Assembly (NCBI GenBank): GCA_964036045.1
Contig: OZ038389.1
Location: forward strand, 40,231,717 to 40,295,716
Direction: 5' to 3'
From: Eutreptiella sp. 'Long Island Sound 2002'
Taxonomy: Eukaryota; Euglenozoa; Euglenophyceae; Eutreptiales; Eutreptiaceae
Length of the DNA stretch: 64,000 nt
Shown here: positions 1-10,274 of the stretch, piece by piece
How positions within the stretch are numbered: position 1 is the first letter of the stretch
Layout: every line of letters starts with the position of its first letter
Position numbers and translations under genes: made by a program
Notes under the pieces: generated by a model
What the model was told of the DNA's origin: nothing
The model's database searches: none
The model's input: the letters and a program-made list of their open reading frames with translations, nothing else

Positions 1-280
1 TGGCTTGGAAAGTAGGGACACCCTAACCTGAGACCCTGTTCCTGCATGAGGCCCTGGCATCTCCCAACCAAACGCAAACCCTCTGTCTAAAGATTGTTTG
101 TGCCCTTGCTTGTGGATCTTGCACACCGCCGCATTGGTATTTGAACACCTTGCCACGTATGCGTGCAATTTGCAGACCTTAATACCAATAGTAGCTGCCG
201 CAACAGCAGTAAGAGGGCATACACAACACACATGCACACATGTGTGAGGAAAACCACGAACAAACAACCAAGGCACACTC
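1..280. other. No supported gene
   Basis: I see no gene here. ORFs that cross this interval owe their length to the dinucleotide tract that follows. Confidence 0.5.
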
Positions 281-397
281 TGAGACACACACACTCTCAC
301 ACACACATACACACACACACACACACATACATACATACGTACGTACGTACGTACGTACGTACGTACGTACACACACACACACACACACAAACACACA

Positions 398-434
<37 letters not shown>
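281..434. repeat. Compound microsatellite (CA)n/(CATA)n/(ACGT)n/(CA)n
   Basis: A long CA tract is interrupted by CATA units and a perfect ACGT run (about 336-370), followed by more CA. All six frames are open across it because CA/GT tracts contain no stop codons, so the His-Thr and Cys-Val ORFs here are artefacts. Confidence 0.95.
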
Positions 435-437
<3 letters not shown>

Positions 438-830
438 GTGGCAAGCCTTTGTGGCACTCCTTTGCTGCACGCCCTTGTGGCACGCCCTGTCTGCACGCCC
501 TTGCTGCACGCCTTTGTGGCACCCCTACACCCCTACCGCATCACCCCAAAATTCCGGCATGCCCCTCCCCAATCAATCCAAAGTTGCGGCATCCGCCCTC
601 CCCTCCCCTAATCGCTCCAAAGTTGTGGCATACCCCCCCCACCTGCTTCCCAGGGCTCCACTTAACAACCCCCTCCCCTTAAAATATTGGGGTCAATTTT
701 TTCTTCCGCTGTTTTGGACACTCCCCTCCTTGTCTCATCGTACGCCTGTTTTTGTATGCGCATTGAATGTTGTCACATTTGATCACCATCTGGCAGTCCC
801 ATTTATTTTTTGTCTTCTTAGACGCAAAGC
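435..830. repeat. Duplicated module, copy 1
   Basis: The stretch begins with short degenerate repeats around a 'gtggcacgcc' core and ends with a 122-bp block (709-830). That block recurs at 1406-1527 with a single visible difference. The 'gtggca...cacccctacaccc' part also has a counterpart at 1266-1305, so a larger module was probably duplicated and one copy was then rearranged. No coding function is evident. Confidence 0.75.
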
Positions 831-931
831 AAAGACTGCCACGACCCATTCCATCACATAAATGCTTCCGGACTACTTTGATGGCCCGTGTGCCTGTTTG
901 TCTAGGGATCGCAATCCCAGCAATCCCAGTG

Positions 932-1165
932 CAAAGATCATTTTCAGGACCCCCCCCCCCAATGTCTTGTAGTACAAAAATCATTTTCAGGCCCCCATGT
1001 CTTGTAGCACAAAAATCATTTTCAGGACCCTCCCCCCCATGTCTTGCACTACAAAAATCATTTTTAGGACCCCCCCCCGATGTCTTGTTGTACAAAAATC
1101 ATTTTCAGGACCCCCCCCCCCATGTCTTGCATTACAAAAATCATTTTCAGGACCTCCCCCCCTTG
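932..1165. repeat. Tandem array of about 39-bp units with C homopolymers
   Basis: Six units follow the pattern 'caaaaatcattttcagga', then a run of 5-12 C, then 'atgtcttg(t/c)a' and a few variable bases. Variable C-run length shifts the reading frame between units, so the proline-rich ORFs across it are not credible genes. Confidence 0.9.
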
Positions 1166-1265
1166 TCTTGTCCTGCCCCTGCCCCTGCCCCTGCTACCCC
1201 TGCCCCTCCCGATGTCCCTTTGTCCCTTTGTCCCTTCTCCTACTCACACCAACGTTCGGGTGACG

Positions 1266-1527
1266 CTTTTGCGGCACGCCCTTGTGGCGTGCCTACACCC
1301 CTTCCTTATCAGCGTGAAGGTTTAGCAATCCCCCCCCACATTGGCGCAGACTTGCAGCATACCCACTGCTATACACCCGCCCCTTCCCTGTCCAGGAGGG
1401 CGGGGCTGTTTTGGACACTCCCCTCCTTGTCTCATCGTATGCCTGTTTTTGTATGCGCATTGAATGTTGTCACATTTGATCACCATCTGGCAGTCCCATT
1501 TATTTTTTGTCTTCTTAGACGCAAAGC
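1266..1527. repeat. Duplicated module, copy 2
   Basis: The 122-bp block 1406-1527 matches 709-830 almost perfectly, and the sequence before it resembles 470-535. This is the second copy of the module described at 435-830. Confidence 0.75.
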
Positions 1528-1624
1528 TATATTGCCTCGATAATAAGTTTCATGTTTCATAGTCAAGATCCATCATTGGCAAATCTGGGGTGCCTAGACA
1601 TGGCAACACGAATGGTGGCAAGGG

Positions 1625-1852
1625 ATGTTTTGTAGCCTCAACCTGCCCCGCCGCGGTCAAAGATGCAATGCAAAATTCTCCTGTGACACAGTGAATGCTG
1701 AGGAACGATCAGAATTGTTTCTACGTGGCATGGAGGCTTTCATTAATGGCGGTGAACGTTTTCTACGCTTGGGTAGCATTGGCAATCTCAATGGTGGGAT
1801 CACTGCAGATGAGGAACAATTTGGTGTCAGAAATATGCAGCCTTACCCATGA
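1625..1852 (+). CDS. Unrecognised exon-like ORF
   Basis: This 75-codon frame starts at a non-ATG codon and ends at a TGA. It has ordinary amino-acid composition (a Glu/Arg-rich middle and a Gly/Asn-rich end), unlike the His/Thr or Pro-rich artefact ORFs nearby. I do not recognise a family. If real, it is probably an internal or terminal exon. Chance occurrence is quite possible at this length. Confidence 0.2.
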   Translation: MFCSLNLPRRGQRCNAKFSCDTVNAEERSELFLRGMEAFINGGERFLRLGSIGNLNGGITADEEQFGVRNMQPYP

Positions 1853-2467
1853 ATGTGACAGGTTCTAGATGATGCTGCATAGCAAAAATGTTTGCATCAC
1901 TCTATGATTGCAATGATACGGCATTGTTGACCGCTCACCTTTGTCCGTGAATGTTTACCAAACGACACATCATGTTGATGTTGTGCCGCACCCGGTTAAA
2001 AGGAAGCAAATATTCCAATTGGAAATCACAAAAATAGGCAACGGTAATAGCGTGCAATTTTAGCGATTTTTTGTGAGTGCGGCGAGTTTCCATTTTGCCC
2101 GTTTTGGAACCGGTGAGTGGTGGTTTGGCCTTTTTTAATAACAGCGTGGGAAGGGGATTTGTTTTGCATGTTTTGTAGTGCTTGCGTGGCTGGCGTTGTA
2201 TTCAAGCCTAGGGTCAGACTCTCTCAAATACTCAACGGTGCAGTGATTTCATGTTCATATTTTTTGTGTTGTGCTATGAAATCCCCAAGTTTTTGAACAG
2301 ACAATGGTTCACTTTTTGTGAACAACAGTCGGGAACACGTGTGGACGACTTATGATGCTTTAAGGAAGTTGACACGTTTCAAAGCAAATAATGTGTGTGC
2401 ATCACTGGATGGAAAGCAGGTGTAGTGCCATCTTTGGAGAACGACAAAACATGCGAGAAATAGCATT
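1853..2467. other. No supported gene
   Basis: AT-richer sequence with short T and G runs. I see no ORF, repeat or RNA that I can support. Confidence 0.5.
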
Positions 2468-2674
2468 TTGTGTTGCATTGTGTTTCCTCCAACAGAGTAT
2501 TCCGGGGCAAGGACCCCCAGTTATGTGAAAGTGGAGGACAAAACCGTTGCAGCTTTGCGCGTTGGCATGAGAAATCAGGCCAAAAAGATACTAAATTTTT
2601 TTGCTTTTACATTGAACAAGCAGAGGGTACAACTTGCCGAGCTTCGCTCGGAACCAAAGGTTGACCAACTGTGA
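2468..2674 (+). CDS. Unrecognised exon-like ORF after a possible splice acceptor
   Basis: The frame runs 68 codons to a TGA. A pyrimidine-containing stretch ending in 'ccaacag' (about 2485-2494) could be a 3' splice site, with an exon following it that encodes a Lys/Arg-rich, helix-prone segment with many Leu, Lys and Glu. I cannot name a family, and a spurious ORF is the alternative. Confidence 0.22.
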   Translation: MCCIVFPPTEYSGARTPSYVKVEDKTVAALRVGMRNQAKKILNFFAFTLNKQRVQLAELRSEPKVDQL

Positions 2675-3582
2675 CCATCTGGTAGGTGAAGGTCCAGGAC
2701 ACGGTCCGTCCTGGCACTCGTATGACTGAAAAAAATCTGAGCCAGCTGTCTAGAACTGTTGCTCATTGAGGGTTACGGAGGGTTGCTTACAATATCGCAA
2801 TTTTCCCGCAATTTTTCGCAATTGGTTTCGACCGCAATCCCCCCCCCCCCCGACCGCAATCCCCCCCCCCCCTGCTTGTTGTGTTATTGCAGTCATTTGG
2901 GCGTATGGCCCTTGGAGCTTTGGTGATTTCAAGGCTGGCGAAATCATCCCCCGGTGAAATTGTGCCCAGCGAAATTGTCCCCGGGCGAAAAATTTCCCGT
3001 CCCCTGTAGGTGCCGCATCAGTGGACGTCGATATGCTGTTGGACATAGGCCCATCCCATCCAGTGCCCCCACGTACTGTGTTACACTCTCCACAATCGTT
3101 GTGGAGAGCACCCCCCATACCTCGTGGTCATGAGACAGACCGCATGTGCCCGGCAGCAGTAGGGGGCCCGGCACGTCCTGAAGTGCCGGCCATGCACAAA
3201 TCTGCTCACTGTGTGTGCATCGCCCTCAGCCCACGCATTCTACAAGAGGTAGGGCGTGGGATGCGCAGACCCTCCCGAAAGCCAAGGAAAACCGTCATTT
3301 GTTGCCCGAACTCGATGGAATTCCCTGCTATTGTTTTTTCAAGGGCGGGCGGGCGCAGCAATGTCTCCAGCGCAAGGTCCGGAAAACATCGGCGCACGTT
3401 GCGGGACACGAGACGTAACGGTCACGAGAGTGATACCTCCCACTGCATCAGGAGCGGGGCGAGAGTGCAGGGGCTACTGCGTGGGGTCTTGGGGGCTTGC
3501 TTGAAGACAAAACCGTCGCGTGGTCTGCGCCGGGCCCCGCACCAGGGCACCCCCCCCCCCCCGCTGCCAGTGTGCCGTGCAG
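2675..3582. other. No supported gene; duplicated C-run
   Basis: At 2828-2872 a 'gaccgcaat' word followed by a long C run occurs twice in a row. Overlapping ORFs on both strands at 3020-3610 are long only because the region is GC-rich. None has a recognisable domain. Confidence 0.5.
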
Positions 3583-3771
3583 GAACACACATCGCTGCAA
3601 TCGAAGTATGAGGCCGTGCAAGGGGAGCTCCAGTCCATCAAATCCCGTACATCAGCTTCGAGTACCATTGGCTCCGCGCCGGACAGCCAGGTCTACCTCG
3701 CTCCGCTTCAAGTATTCGATGGCGTGGAGCAGGTCAAACAATGGACATTGCCCTTGACACCGGCTACATAA
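3583..3771 (+). CDS. Putative terminal exon with short coiled coil
   Basis: A CAG at 3580-3582 could be a splice acceptor. The 62 codons that follow, ending at TAA, begin with a heptad-like segment rich in Glu, Gln, Leu and Lys and continue into a Ser/Val-rich tail. The composition looks coding, but no family is recognised. A second coiled-coil candidate lies just downstream on the opposite strand, so the two may be unrelated genes. Confidence 0.25.
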   Translation, partial: EHTSLQSKYEAVQGELQSIKSRTSASSTIGSAPDSQVYLAPLQVFDGVEQVKQWTLPLTPAT

Positions 3772-3847
3772 TTGGCCTTTATGGAACGCCCCCCCCCCCC
3801 AGGGATACATCCGAGGGGGGGTCCCCCCCCCCTCAAGGGCGCCCAGC

Positions 3848-4183
3848 CTATGCACAGCCACAGTCTCCCTGACGGCAAGCGTCAGCTTGAATGGCATTTG
3901 TCACCAACAGTAACTGCCCCCTCGAGGAAGAGGCAGGCAGCCCCTCTTTGCAGCCATTCTCCATTGAGTGCACATACCGAGGGATTGTTGACATGTGCAA
4001 CTGCCGGCTCGCTGCATATTCCTGCGCCATCTGCGTCTGCTGCGGCTGCTGCTCCTGCATATTCAAATACCGGCTTCGCCAGTGCTCGGCTTCCGCAACG
4101 GCGTCCGCAATGCGCTGCTCTGCAGTGGAAAGCTTCTGCACCGCGGTACGAAGTGCCTGCTTCAATTGTGTAACAACTTCGGG
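3848..4183 (-). CDS. Putative exon encoding a coiled coil
   Basis: Read on the minus strand, a TGA lies in frame just upstream, followed by a CAG (4184-4186) that could be a splice acceptor. About 111 codons follow to a TAG at 3848. The first 40 residues form a strong amphipathic helix with heptad spacing of Leu/Ala and many Glu, Gln and Arg; a Gln-rich stretch and a Ser/Gly-rich tail come next. This is one of the better coding-like segments in the first 20 kb. It may belong with the minus-strand segment at 4600-4980, separated by a microsatellite-filled intron, but that link is inference. The family is unknown. Confidence 0.35.
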   Translation of the reverse strand, partial: PEVVTQLKQALRTAVQKLSTAEQRIADAVAEAEHWRSRYLNMQEQQPQQTQMAQEYAASRQLHMSTIPRYVHSMENGCKEGLPASSSRGQLLLVTNAIQADACRQGDCGCA

Positions 4184-4243
4184 CTGCGATCACACGGACG
4201 TGAAAAATGAGTGCTGTTGGCTGGTTCTGGTTCGCCCGCAGGG

Positions 4244-4413
4244 GGGGGGGGGGGGGGCATCACATCACATCACATTGTATCGCATCACATCACATCACAT
4301 CACATCGCATCACATCGCATCGCATCGCATCGCATCGCATCGCATCGCATCGCATCGCATCGCATCGCATCGCATCGCATCACATCACATCACATCACAT
4401 CACATCACATCAC
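4244..4413. repeat. Poly-G run followed by (CATCR)n pentanucleotide array
   Basis: About 15 G residues lead into roughly 30 copies of CATCA/CATCG. Blocks of CATCA flank a central pure CATCG block, as expected if the variant spread by slippage. Ser/His/Ile repeat ORFs in all three plus frames are artefacts of the pentamer. Confidence 0.95.
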
Positions 4414-4599
4414 ATTTTTTCACAGGAGTTGACAGCATATATTTTACCACTCGCATTTTACTGCTTATGATGTCTCCTCAGCATTTAGTCCCTTTTGGGG
4501 CATCGTCTCAATACGCTGACGCCAGCATTGCTTGCCAGCAATAACCTGCATGAGCTGCACCCGGCTGTGCTCGGCCACAGGGTCCTTCGCTTGCACACG

Positions 4600-4980
4600 T
4601 TAACATGTAAATGCAAGCATGCCGACCACCACACGAACACGCGCATTCTGTGCCACCTCAACAGGCTTCTCCACCTCCTTGATCACCTCTTTGATCACGA
4701 CCTTTTCGACAGGCATTTGCACGATCCTTTGCTCTCGAACATCACGGATTTGAGGCACGTCTACAATGTTGTCAACCTCAGGCCTGCCCTGGATGGACAG
4801 ATGTATGGAAGTCGGCCGTTTGACACGGACAACGAGGACCACCACAACGACGGCAACTACAACAACCGAAAGAACTGCGACCACGAAAGCAGAAGGACGC
4901 TTGCGCCAAGAACAACAACAACAAGAAGAAGAACAAGAAGAAGAACCCGAAGGACCCGGTCGCACGAAACGACAGGTCTG
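4600..4980 (-). CDS. Putative exon: transmembrane helix plus Val/Glu/Lys/Pro repeats
   Basis: The minus-strand frame encodes a basic segment, then about 22 hydrophobic residues dominated by Val, flanked by Arg/Lys on both sides (a credible membrane span). A soluble stretch with repeated V-E-K and V-E-K-P-V-E-V words follows. Such Val/Glu/Lys/Pro repeats occur in alveolin-type cytoskeletal proteins among others, but two or three units are too few to assign the family. The upstream extension of the frame to 5388 runs through a CA tract and is not credible. The downstream partner may be the coiled coil at 3848-4183. Confidence 0.3.
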   Translation of the reverse strand, partial: QTCRFVRPGPSGSSSCSSSCCCCSWRKRPSAFVVAVLSVVVVAVVVVVLVVRVKRPTSIHLSIQGRPEVDNIVDVPQIRDVREQRIVQMPVEKVVIKEVIKEVEKPVEVAQNARVRVVVGMLAFTC

Positions 4981-5069
4981 AGGACTGCTGCAGGAATGAC
5001 GCGCTACGTGCGACGGACACAGATCATTCGTAGATGGATCAGGTCTCACTACTTCACACCTCTCACACA

Positions 5070-5098
5070 CACACAATTTGCGAAAGCACACACACACA

Positions 5099-5141
<43 letters not shown>

Positions 5142-5147
5142 GCGCGC
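5070..5147. repeat. (CA)n/(CG)n microsatellite
   Basis: A CA tract with a CACT interruption ends in a short CG run. It creates open frames in both directions. Confidence 0.95.
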
Positions 5148-6285
5148 GGTGTCTCGCTGTCACAATGGCGCGGAAGAGGGTGCAAAAAGGTCGCCCTGTC
5201 GGCCAATTCGTGAAGGGGCCATTTACCAGAAGCTGCTTCCACATTGAGTTTTCTGCCATCTTAATACAAGTGATGCACATTGTCGTGGGTACCCCAGAAA
5301 CATGCAAAATACTTCTGCGATTCAGCTGCCCTAAGCGATAGTCAAGCTGCGTCCACAATGTCCAGCTTCGAGCATACTTTCTTGCCAATAGTCCATCCAG
5401 TCAATGACCATAATAATACCATAAGATAGAACATCCAGCAGAGCCCTATTCGACTGGACAGCTGATGTCATGCATGCCGTTGCATGCTGTTGGTTGCCAG
5501 ACTTGGATGGGCGGGCAAAGTACTTGGTTTGCCACTGTGGCTGCCTTGTCTGTACAACTGAAGCGCAGCCCGCCAGTGTGAATGTGCACGAAAATTCCCC
5601 CTCACCCCACCCCCACCCCCCGTGCACCCACGCATCCCCCACAACCCCCGTCCGCGCAGCAAAGGCAGGAAGGAGAGGGTAGGGGGTTTGTGTTGCGCTC
5701 GCCAAAGGATGGACTGAGCGCGGGAACTTGGAGGAGAAAGGTTGTTATGTGCCCCCGTCGGGGAAACGACCCCGCAAGTGGCCATCCCAGGGCCCACCAG
5801 CCGCCGTTGGGGAGAGGTACCTCACCGCCGGCTTGGGATGGCGACTTGGACGCACCTGGCCAACGGCGAAGGCATTTGCCTTCCTCTGCGTGGACTCGAC
5901 GCAGAGAAGTGAAACAGGGCAAGTCCGGGGGCTCCGTTGGCACAACCGACCAAGGGAAAGGGAAGGGAAGGAGTGTGGTGAGGCCGATGGGCACGGTGGC
6001 CTACAGAGGGAAAGGCCAAGGGGAGGGGAGAGGGAAGGTTAGGGCAAGGAGGAAGAGGAAGGTCAAAGGGTGGTGAGAAGCTGATGGGCACCACCGCCTA
6101 TGGAGGGAAAGGGTCCAAGGGAAGGGCAGCCAATGGCGGTCGGCCAGTAGGCGCCGCCAGCTGCAGACGAGATCATCACACCATGGCGTCATGCCAAAAC
6201 TTCCACCCCGCTGCTGACAATGCTGCCCCACAAAGGTGGGTACGAAGGGCCGCACGCAGGTCATAAAGCGCTTCCGCACATGCAC
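5148..6285. other. No supported gene; weak tandem duplication
   Basis: GC-rich sequence with overlapping ORFs in several frames and none convincing. A segment starting with 'gatgggcac' and ending in 'agggaaagg' appears at about 5985-6020 and again near 6082-6117, suggesting an old duplication with a period of about 97 bp. Confidence 0.45.
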
Positions 6286-6705
6286 GTGACGGTTGGCGGT
6301 TGATGGCGGTTGGCGGTTGGTGGTCCCTGGGGGGTCCTTAAGGGCGGTTCTAAGAAAAACAAATTGGGTTCCTTAAGAACCGCCTGGTGCACGTCCTGGG
6401 ATGCATCTGCAGCAATCTTCGGCAGGGCGGTCGTTAACGAAGAGGAAAAAAAAAGAAGCGTTCCTGTACCCAGGTTTCCCAAAAAATGCCCACAGGCACA
6501 CGGTGTGTTGGCAGTTGGCGGTTGGCGGTTGGCGACTGGCGGTTGATGGCGATTGGTGGCGGTTGATGGTGGTTGCGGGCAGTTGGTGGTTGGGGATTGG
6601 TGGTTGATGGCGGTTCGCAGTGGTTGGCGGTTGGCGGTTGGTCGCCGCTGGCGGTTGGCGGCAGTTGGCGGTTGGCGGTTGGTGGCGGTTGATGGTCCCT
6701 TGGGG
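6286..6705. repeat. GGCGGTT-type minisatellite
   Basis: Irregular 6-12-bp repeats around 'ttggcggttgg' and 'gttgatggcggt' occupy two blocks (about 6288-6330 and 6510-6700) separated by unique sequence. The reverse-complement motif is the core of the 21-bp repeat at 20765-20827, so the two arrays may share an origin. Confidence 0.85.
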
Positions 6706-7062
6706 CGGTCCTGACACCTATGATTTTACGCGCCACGCAAAACGTTGCGCCGCGCGCAAATTTCTGACCAGTTATTTGGGATTTCGCCAACTATGTCGCG
6801 ATTCCAACGGAAGCGATCAGCCACAGCACCTTTTTTTATTCCGTAGAATGTCCCTCTCCCGTAAAATTGTTGTTCAGATATGCAGATGTGAACTCTTAAA
6901 ACGACCTTCACGTCACTTCTGCCCCTGGAGGCTTCCCAGCGACTTGGGAGCCTCAGACTCTTTTTGTCGTCCATCAGTGCACCAAACCATGTTCCCTTGC
7001 TTTGAGATCTAGCCTCCCCTCAGGCTGCAGCCCACTACAAGTGCAGTTCTGGACCTCCCCGG

Positions 7063-7072
7063 TATAAAAAGG
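7063..7072 (+). promoter_or_regulatory. TATA-box-like element upstream of the satellite array
   Basis: The sequence TATAAAAAGG fits the eukaryotic TATA consensus. It lies about 60 bp before the first recognisable satellite unit, so it could start transcription into the array. There is no direct evidence of promoter activity. Confidence 0.35.
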
Positions 7073-7099
7073 TGGAGGTTGGGCCCAAAACCACGCCGA

Positions 7100-8840
7100 A
7101 ATGGTCATCCTGTGTGATTTTGAGGGTTGTGGCCTCCTGGGAGGCTCGAGGCTGTTACAATGCACCGTAATTTGTTCTACGGAGCTGTTTTACAAAAGGT
7201 CTGAGGCTCCCAGGGCACAAAAACGCGGCGCACTTGCAACTCTGAAGCAGAAAAAGGCACTTTTTCTACTTTTTTGCAAAAAAGAGGTCCAGGTGTGTAA
7301 CTTTGCTTGGTTGTGGGCACCTGGGAGACTCAGAGCTTAAAGAATGCACAGCCATTTATTGTACGGAGCCACCTTACAAAAGTGCTGAGGCTCCCAGGTC
7401 TCAAGAAGTTGTTGGACTTGCAACTCTGAAGCAGAAAAAGTCACCTTTTCTACTTTTTTGCAAAAAAGAGGTCCAGGTGTGTGACATTGCTGGGTTGTGG
7501 GCACCTGGGAGACTCAGAGCTTAAAGAATGCACAGTCATTTATTGTACGGAGTCACCTTACAAAAGTGCTGAGGCTCCCAGGTCTCATTAAGTTGTTGGA
7601 CTTGCAACTCTGAAGCAGAAAAAGGGCACTTTTTCTATTTTTTTGCAAAAAAGAGGTCCAGGTGTGTGACTTTGCTGGGTTGTGGGCACCTGGGAGACTC
7701 AGAGTTTAAAGAATGCACAGCCATTTATTATACGGAGTCACCTTACAAAAGTGCTGAGGGTCCCAGGTCTCAAGAAGTTGTTGGACTTGCAACTCTGAAG
7801 CAGAAAAAGGCACTTTTTCTATTTTTCTGCAAAAAAGAGGTCCAGCTGTGTGACTTTGCCGGGTTGTGGGCACCTGGGAGACTCAGAGTTTAAAGAATGC
7901 ACAGCCATTTATTTTACGGAGTCACCTTACAAAAGTGCTGAGGCTCCCAGGTCTCAAGAAGTTGTTGGACTTGCAACTCTGAAGCAGAAAAGGGCACTTT
8001 TTCTATTTTTTTGCAAAAAAGAGGTCCAGGTGTGTGGCTTTGCTGGGTTGTGGGCACCTGGGAGACTTAGAGTTTAAAGAATGCACAGCCATTTATTGTA
8101 CGGAGTCACCTTACAAAAGTGCTGAGGCTCCCAGGTCTCAAGAAGTTGTTGGACTTGCAACTCTGAAGCAGAAAAAGGCACTTTTTCTATTTTTCTGCAA
8201 AAAAGAGGTCCAGCTGTGTGACTTTGCTGGGTTGTGGGCACCTGGGAGACTCAGAGTTTAAAGAATGCACAGCCATTTATTTTACGGAGTCACCTTACAA
8301 AAGTGCTGAGCTCCCAGGTCTCAAGAAGTTGTTGGACTTGCAACTCTGAAGCAGAAAAAGGCACTTTTTCTATTTTTTTGCAAAAAAAAGGTCCAGGTGT
8401 GTGACTTTGCTGGGTTGTGGGCACCTGGGAGACTCAGAGTTTAAAGAATGCACAGCCATTTATTTTACGGAGTCACCTTACAAAAGTGCTGAGGCTCCCA
8501 GGTCTCAAGAAGTTGTTGGACTTGCAACTCTGAAGCAGAAAAAGGCACTTTTTCTATTTTTTTGCAAAAAAAAGGTCCAGGTGTGTGACATTGCTGGGTT
8601 GTGGGCACCTGGGAGACTCAGAGTTTAAAGAATGCACAGCCATTTATTGTATGGAGGCACCTTAAAAAAGTGCTGAGGCTCCCGGGTCTCAAAAAGTTTT
8701 TGGACTTGCAACTCTGAAGCAGAAAAAGGCACTATTTCCCCTTTTTCACACCAAAGAGGTCCAAATGTGTGACATTGCGGGGTTGTGAGCTCCTGGGAGG
8801 CTCGGAGTTGTGAGAATGCAACATAATTTATTCCATATAG
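7100..8840. repeat. Satellite array, about 184-bp monomers, 9-10 copies
   Basis: The landmark 'ttgtgggcacctgggaga' recurs near 7312, 7496, 7680, 7864, 8048, 8232, 8416 and 8600, with diverged copies near 7128 and 8783. Central monomers are almost identical while both edge monomers differ clearly, as expected from unequal exchange. Each monomer contains a 75-codon frame, but 184 is not a multiple of three, so the frame shifts from unit to unit and no multi-repeat protein is encoded. Monomers differ slightly in length (183-185 bp) through A/T-run changes. Confidence 0.95.
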
Positions 8841-9594
8841 GGCTCTTTTTATGGCAGCAAGAGTGCCTCGCTTGCATGAAGAATTGGAAGACAGGGAAGT
8901 TGCAAGAACGAAGAGAAGCAGCAAACAGGTTGGTGTAGTGTGTGTGGTGTATCTCCCCATGTCCTCCGTGTTGCACACGTGTTGCGAGCCCTTAAAAAAA
9001 ATAATAAGTTCGAAGCTTCAAAGTAGTGCACCCTATCAACCGGGCAGTTACGTACGTTTACGGTTGCTAGGTGCCTCAAAAAAGTCAAGAAAAGGCTTAC
9101 AAGACCTTGTTTTCACGCCGTGTTTTAACAACACTAATAACAAGTAAATAAATAAATAAAACAAAACAAAAAAATAAAAACCAACTCTTGCCCAGGCCTC
9201 CCTTTGCCACCTCGCCACCTCTCCCTCTCTGTCTCTGTCTCTGTCCCTCTTCCCCCTTCTCTCTCGCTCGCCCTCTCTCTCTCTCTCTTTCTGTGTGTGT
9301 GCGTATGTGTGTGTGTGTGTGCCCGCGCGCCCTGGCACCTTCTCTGCAGGTTTGGGGTACCGTTCGTCGTTTCCGACGGCACTCAATCGTCGGTGAGCTG
9401 CACCGAGTGTGGCACAAACCCTTGGTCTTGTCCCGTTGAGAGCGGTCTCGTGCAGGCTGAGCGAGGACTTCTCATCGTCAGGTCACCGCCTCCAGAATAT
9501 TATTGACCTTAGGACTGCTTTCTGCTGTTAGAAATCCTCACACTGACACATTGTTATTTCCGTGCTCTCTCACGAAGGTTAACATGGAAGGAGG
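8841..9594. other. No supported gene; CT/GT tracts
   Basis: An A-rich stretch (9140-9180) is followed by a (CT)n/(TCTC)n tract and a (GT)n tract at 9225-9332. ORFs through the tracts are artefacts. Confidence 0.6.
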
Positions 9595-9729
9595 TCGAGA
9601 GAGGAGGAGGCAAAGCTGGTAGAGACATTGGAGGCTCAATTGAAGAGCGAGCAAGCGGACCGTGCTCTTATTGGCGAAACTCAAACGGACCGAAGACGAG
9701 ATCAAGCACATCAAACACAACACAGTGAA
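9595..9729 (+). CDS. Possible coiled-coil exon fragment
   Basis: About 45 codons in this frame are rich in Glu, Gln, Lys, Arg, Leu and Ala, with heptad-like spacing. No ATG or terminator fits a complete gene. A second frame over the same bases is also Lys/Glu-rich, so the coding phase is uncertain. This may be a fragment of a coiled-coil protein or compositional chance. Confidence 0.2.
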
Positions 9730-9866
9730 TCTGGTATTCTTCTGTGCATCGAGATGTACGTTTTCTCTCTGTACAAGGTCAGCGCATCGCCGGGCCCCAC
9801 ACACGCATGGACATGGTGCTGCATCGATCGGTTCGATGGGGCCTTGGCGAGCGAAAAGATGGTCCG

Positions 9867-10274
9867 TTACAACACGCAAGGTCCATCAAGTGAAACTGTG
9901 GAGACCCAAACATGGGGGTCCGTGCCTATCTCCACTGCCCCGCTGCGAAAACCGTTGAGGCCCGCTTCACGCCTTGCCCTCTGTAGCATATACATCACCC
10001 TTGCAGTTTCCGAACAAGACGGACCTGGTCTCGACGCGGTTTGTGAAGGCGCCATGGTAGGCAGGGAACTGGTCGTGGCCGTTGGTGCGTTATAGGCCGC
10101 CAGTGATGGGGCCACGAATGCGGACTGCACCGAGTTGGTTTCAACGAAAAGCCAGGAACCGAATACTACCACAGCTCCGGCTACCACCTGGGACAAACGT
10201 GGCCAGCATTCGGAGTGCAATAGGACGTTAATGATGGGGAATGGCGCGGCACCGACAACCCAAGATTTTGCCAC
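9867..10274 (-). CDS. Unrecognised ORF with one hydrophobic segment
   Basis: The 135-codon minus-strand frame starts with ATG. It has a hydrophobic stretch of about 20 residues near position 30-50, followed by a Ser/Thr/Ala/Pro-rich region and an Arg-rich C-terminus. No conserved motif is recognised. The composition is protein-like, but the region is GC-rich and chance ORFs of this size occur. Confidence 0.2.
   Translation of the reverse strand: MAKSWVVGAAPFPIINVLLHSECWPRLSQVVAGAVVVFGSWLFVETNSVQSAFVAPSLAAYNAPTATTSSLPTMAPSQTASRPGPSCSETARVMYMLQRARREAGLNGFRSGAVEIGTDPHVWVSTVSLDGPCVL

Noticed and set aside
163-861. 232-codon His/Thr-rich ORF
   Set aside because: It depends on a CA/ACGT microsatellite that has no stop codons in any frame.
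4207-4544. Ser/His/Ile-repeat ORFs
   Set aside because: Translations of the CATCR pentamer in its three phases.
7303-8628. Repeated 68-75-codon ORFs in the satellite
   Set aside because: The 184-bp period shifts the frame in every unit and the ORFs carry no domain. They follow from monomer identity, not from selection for protein.
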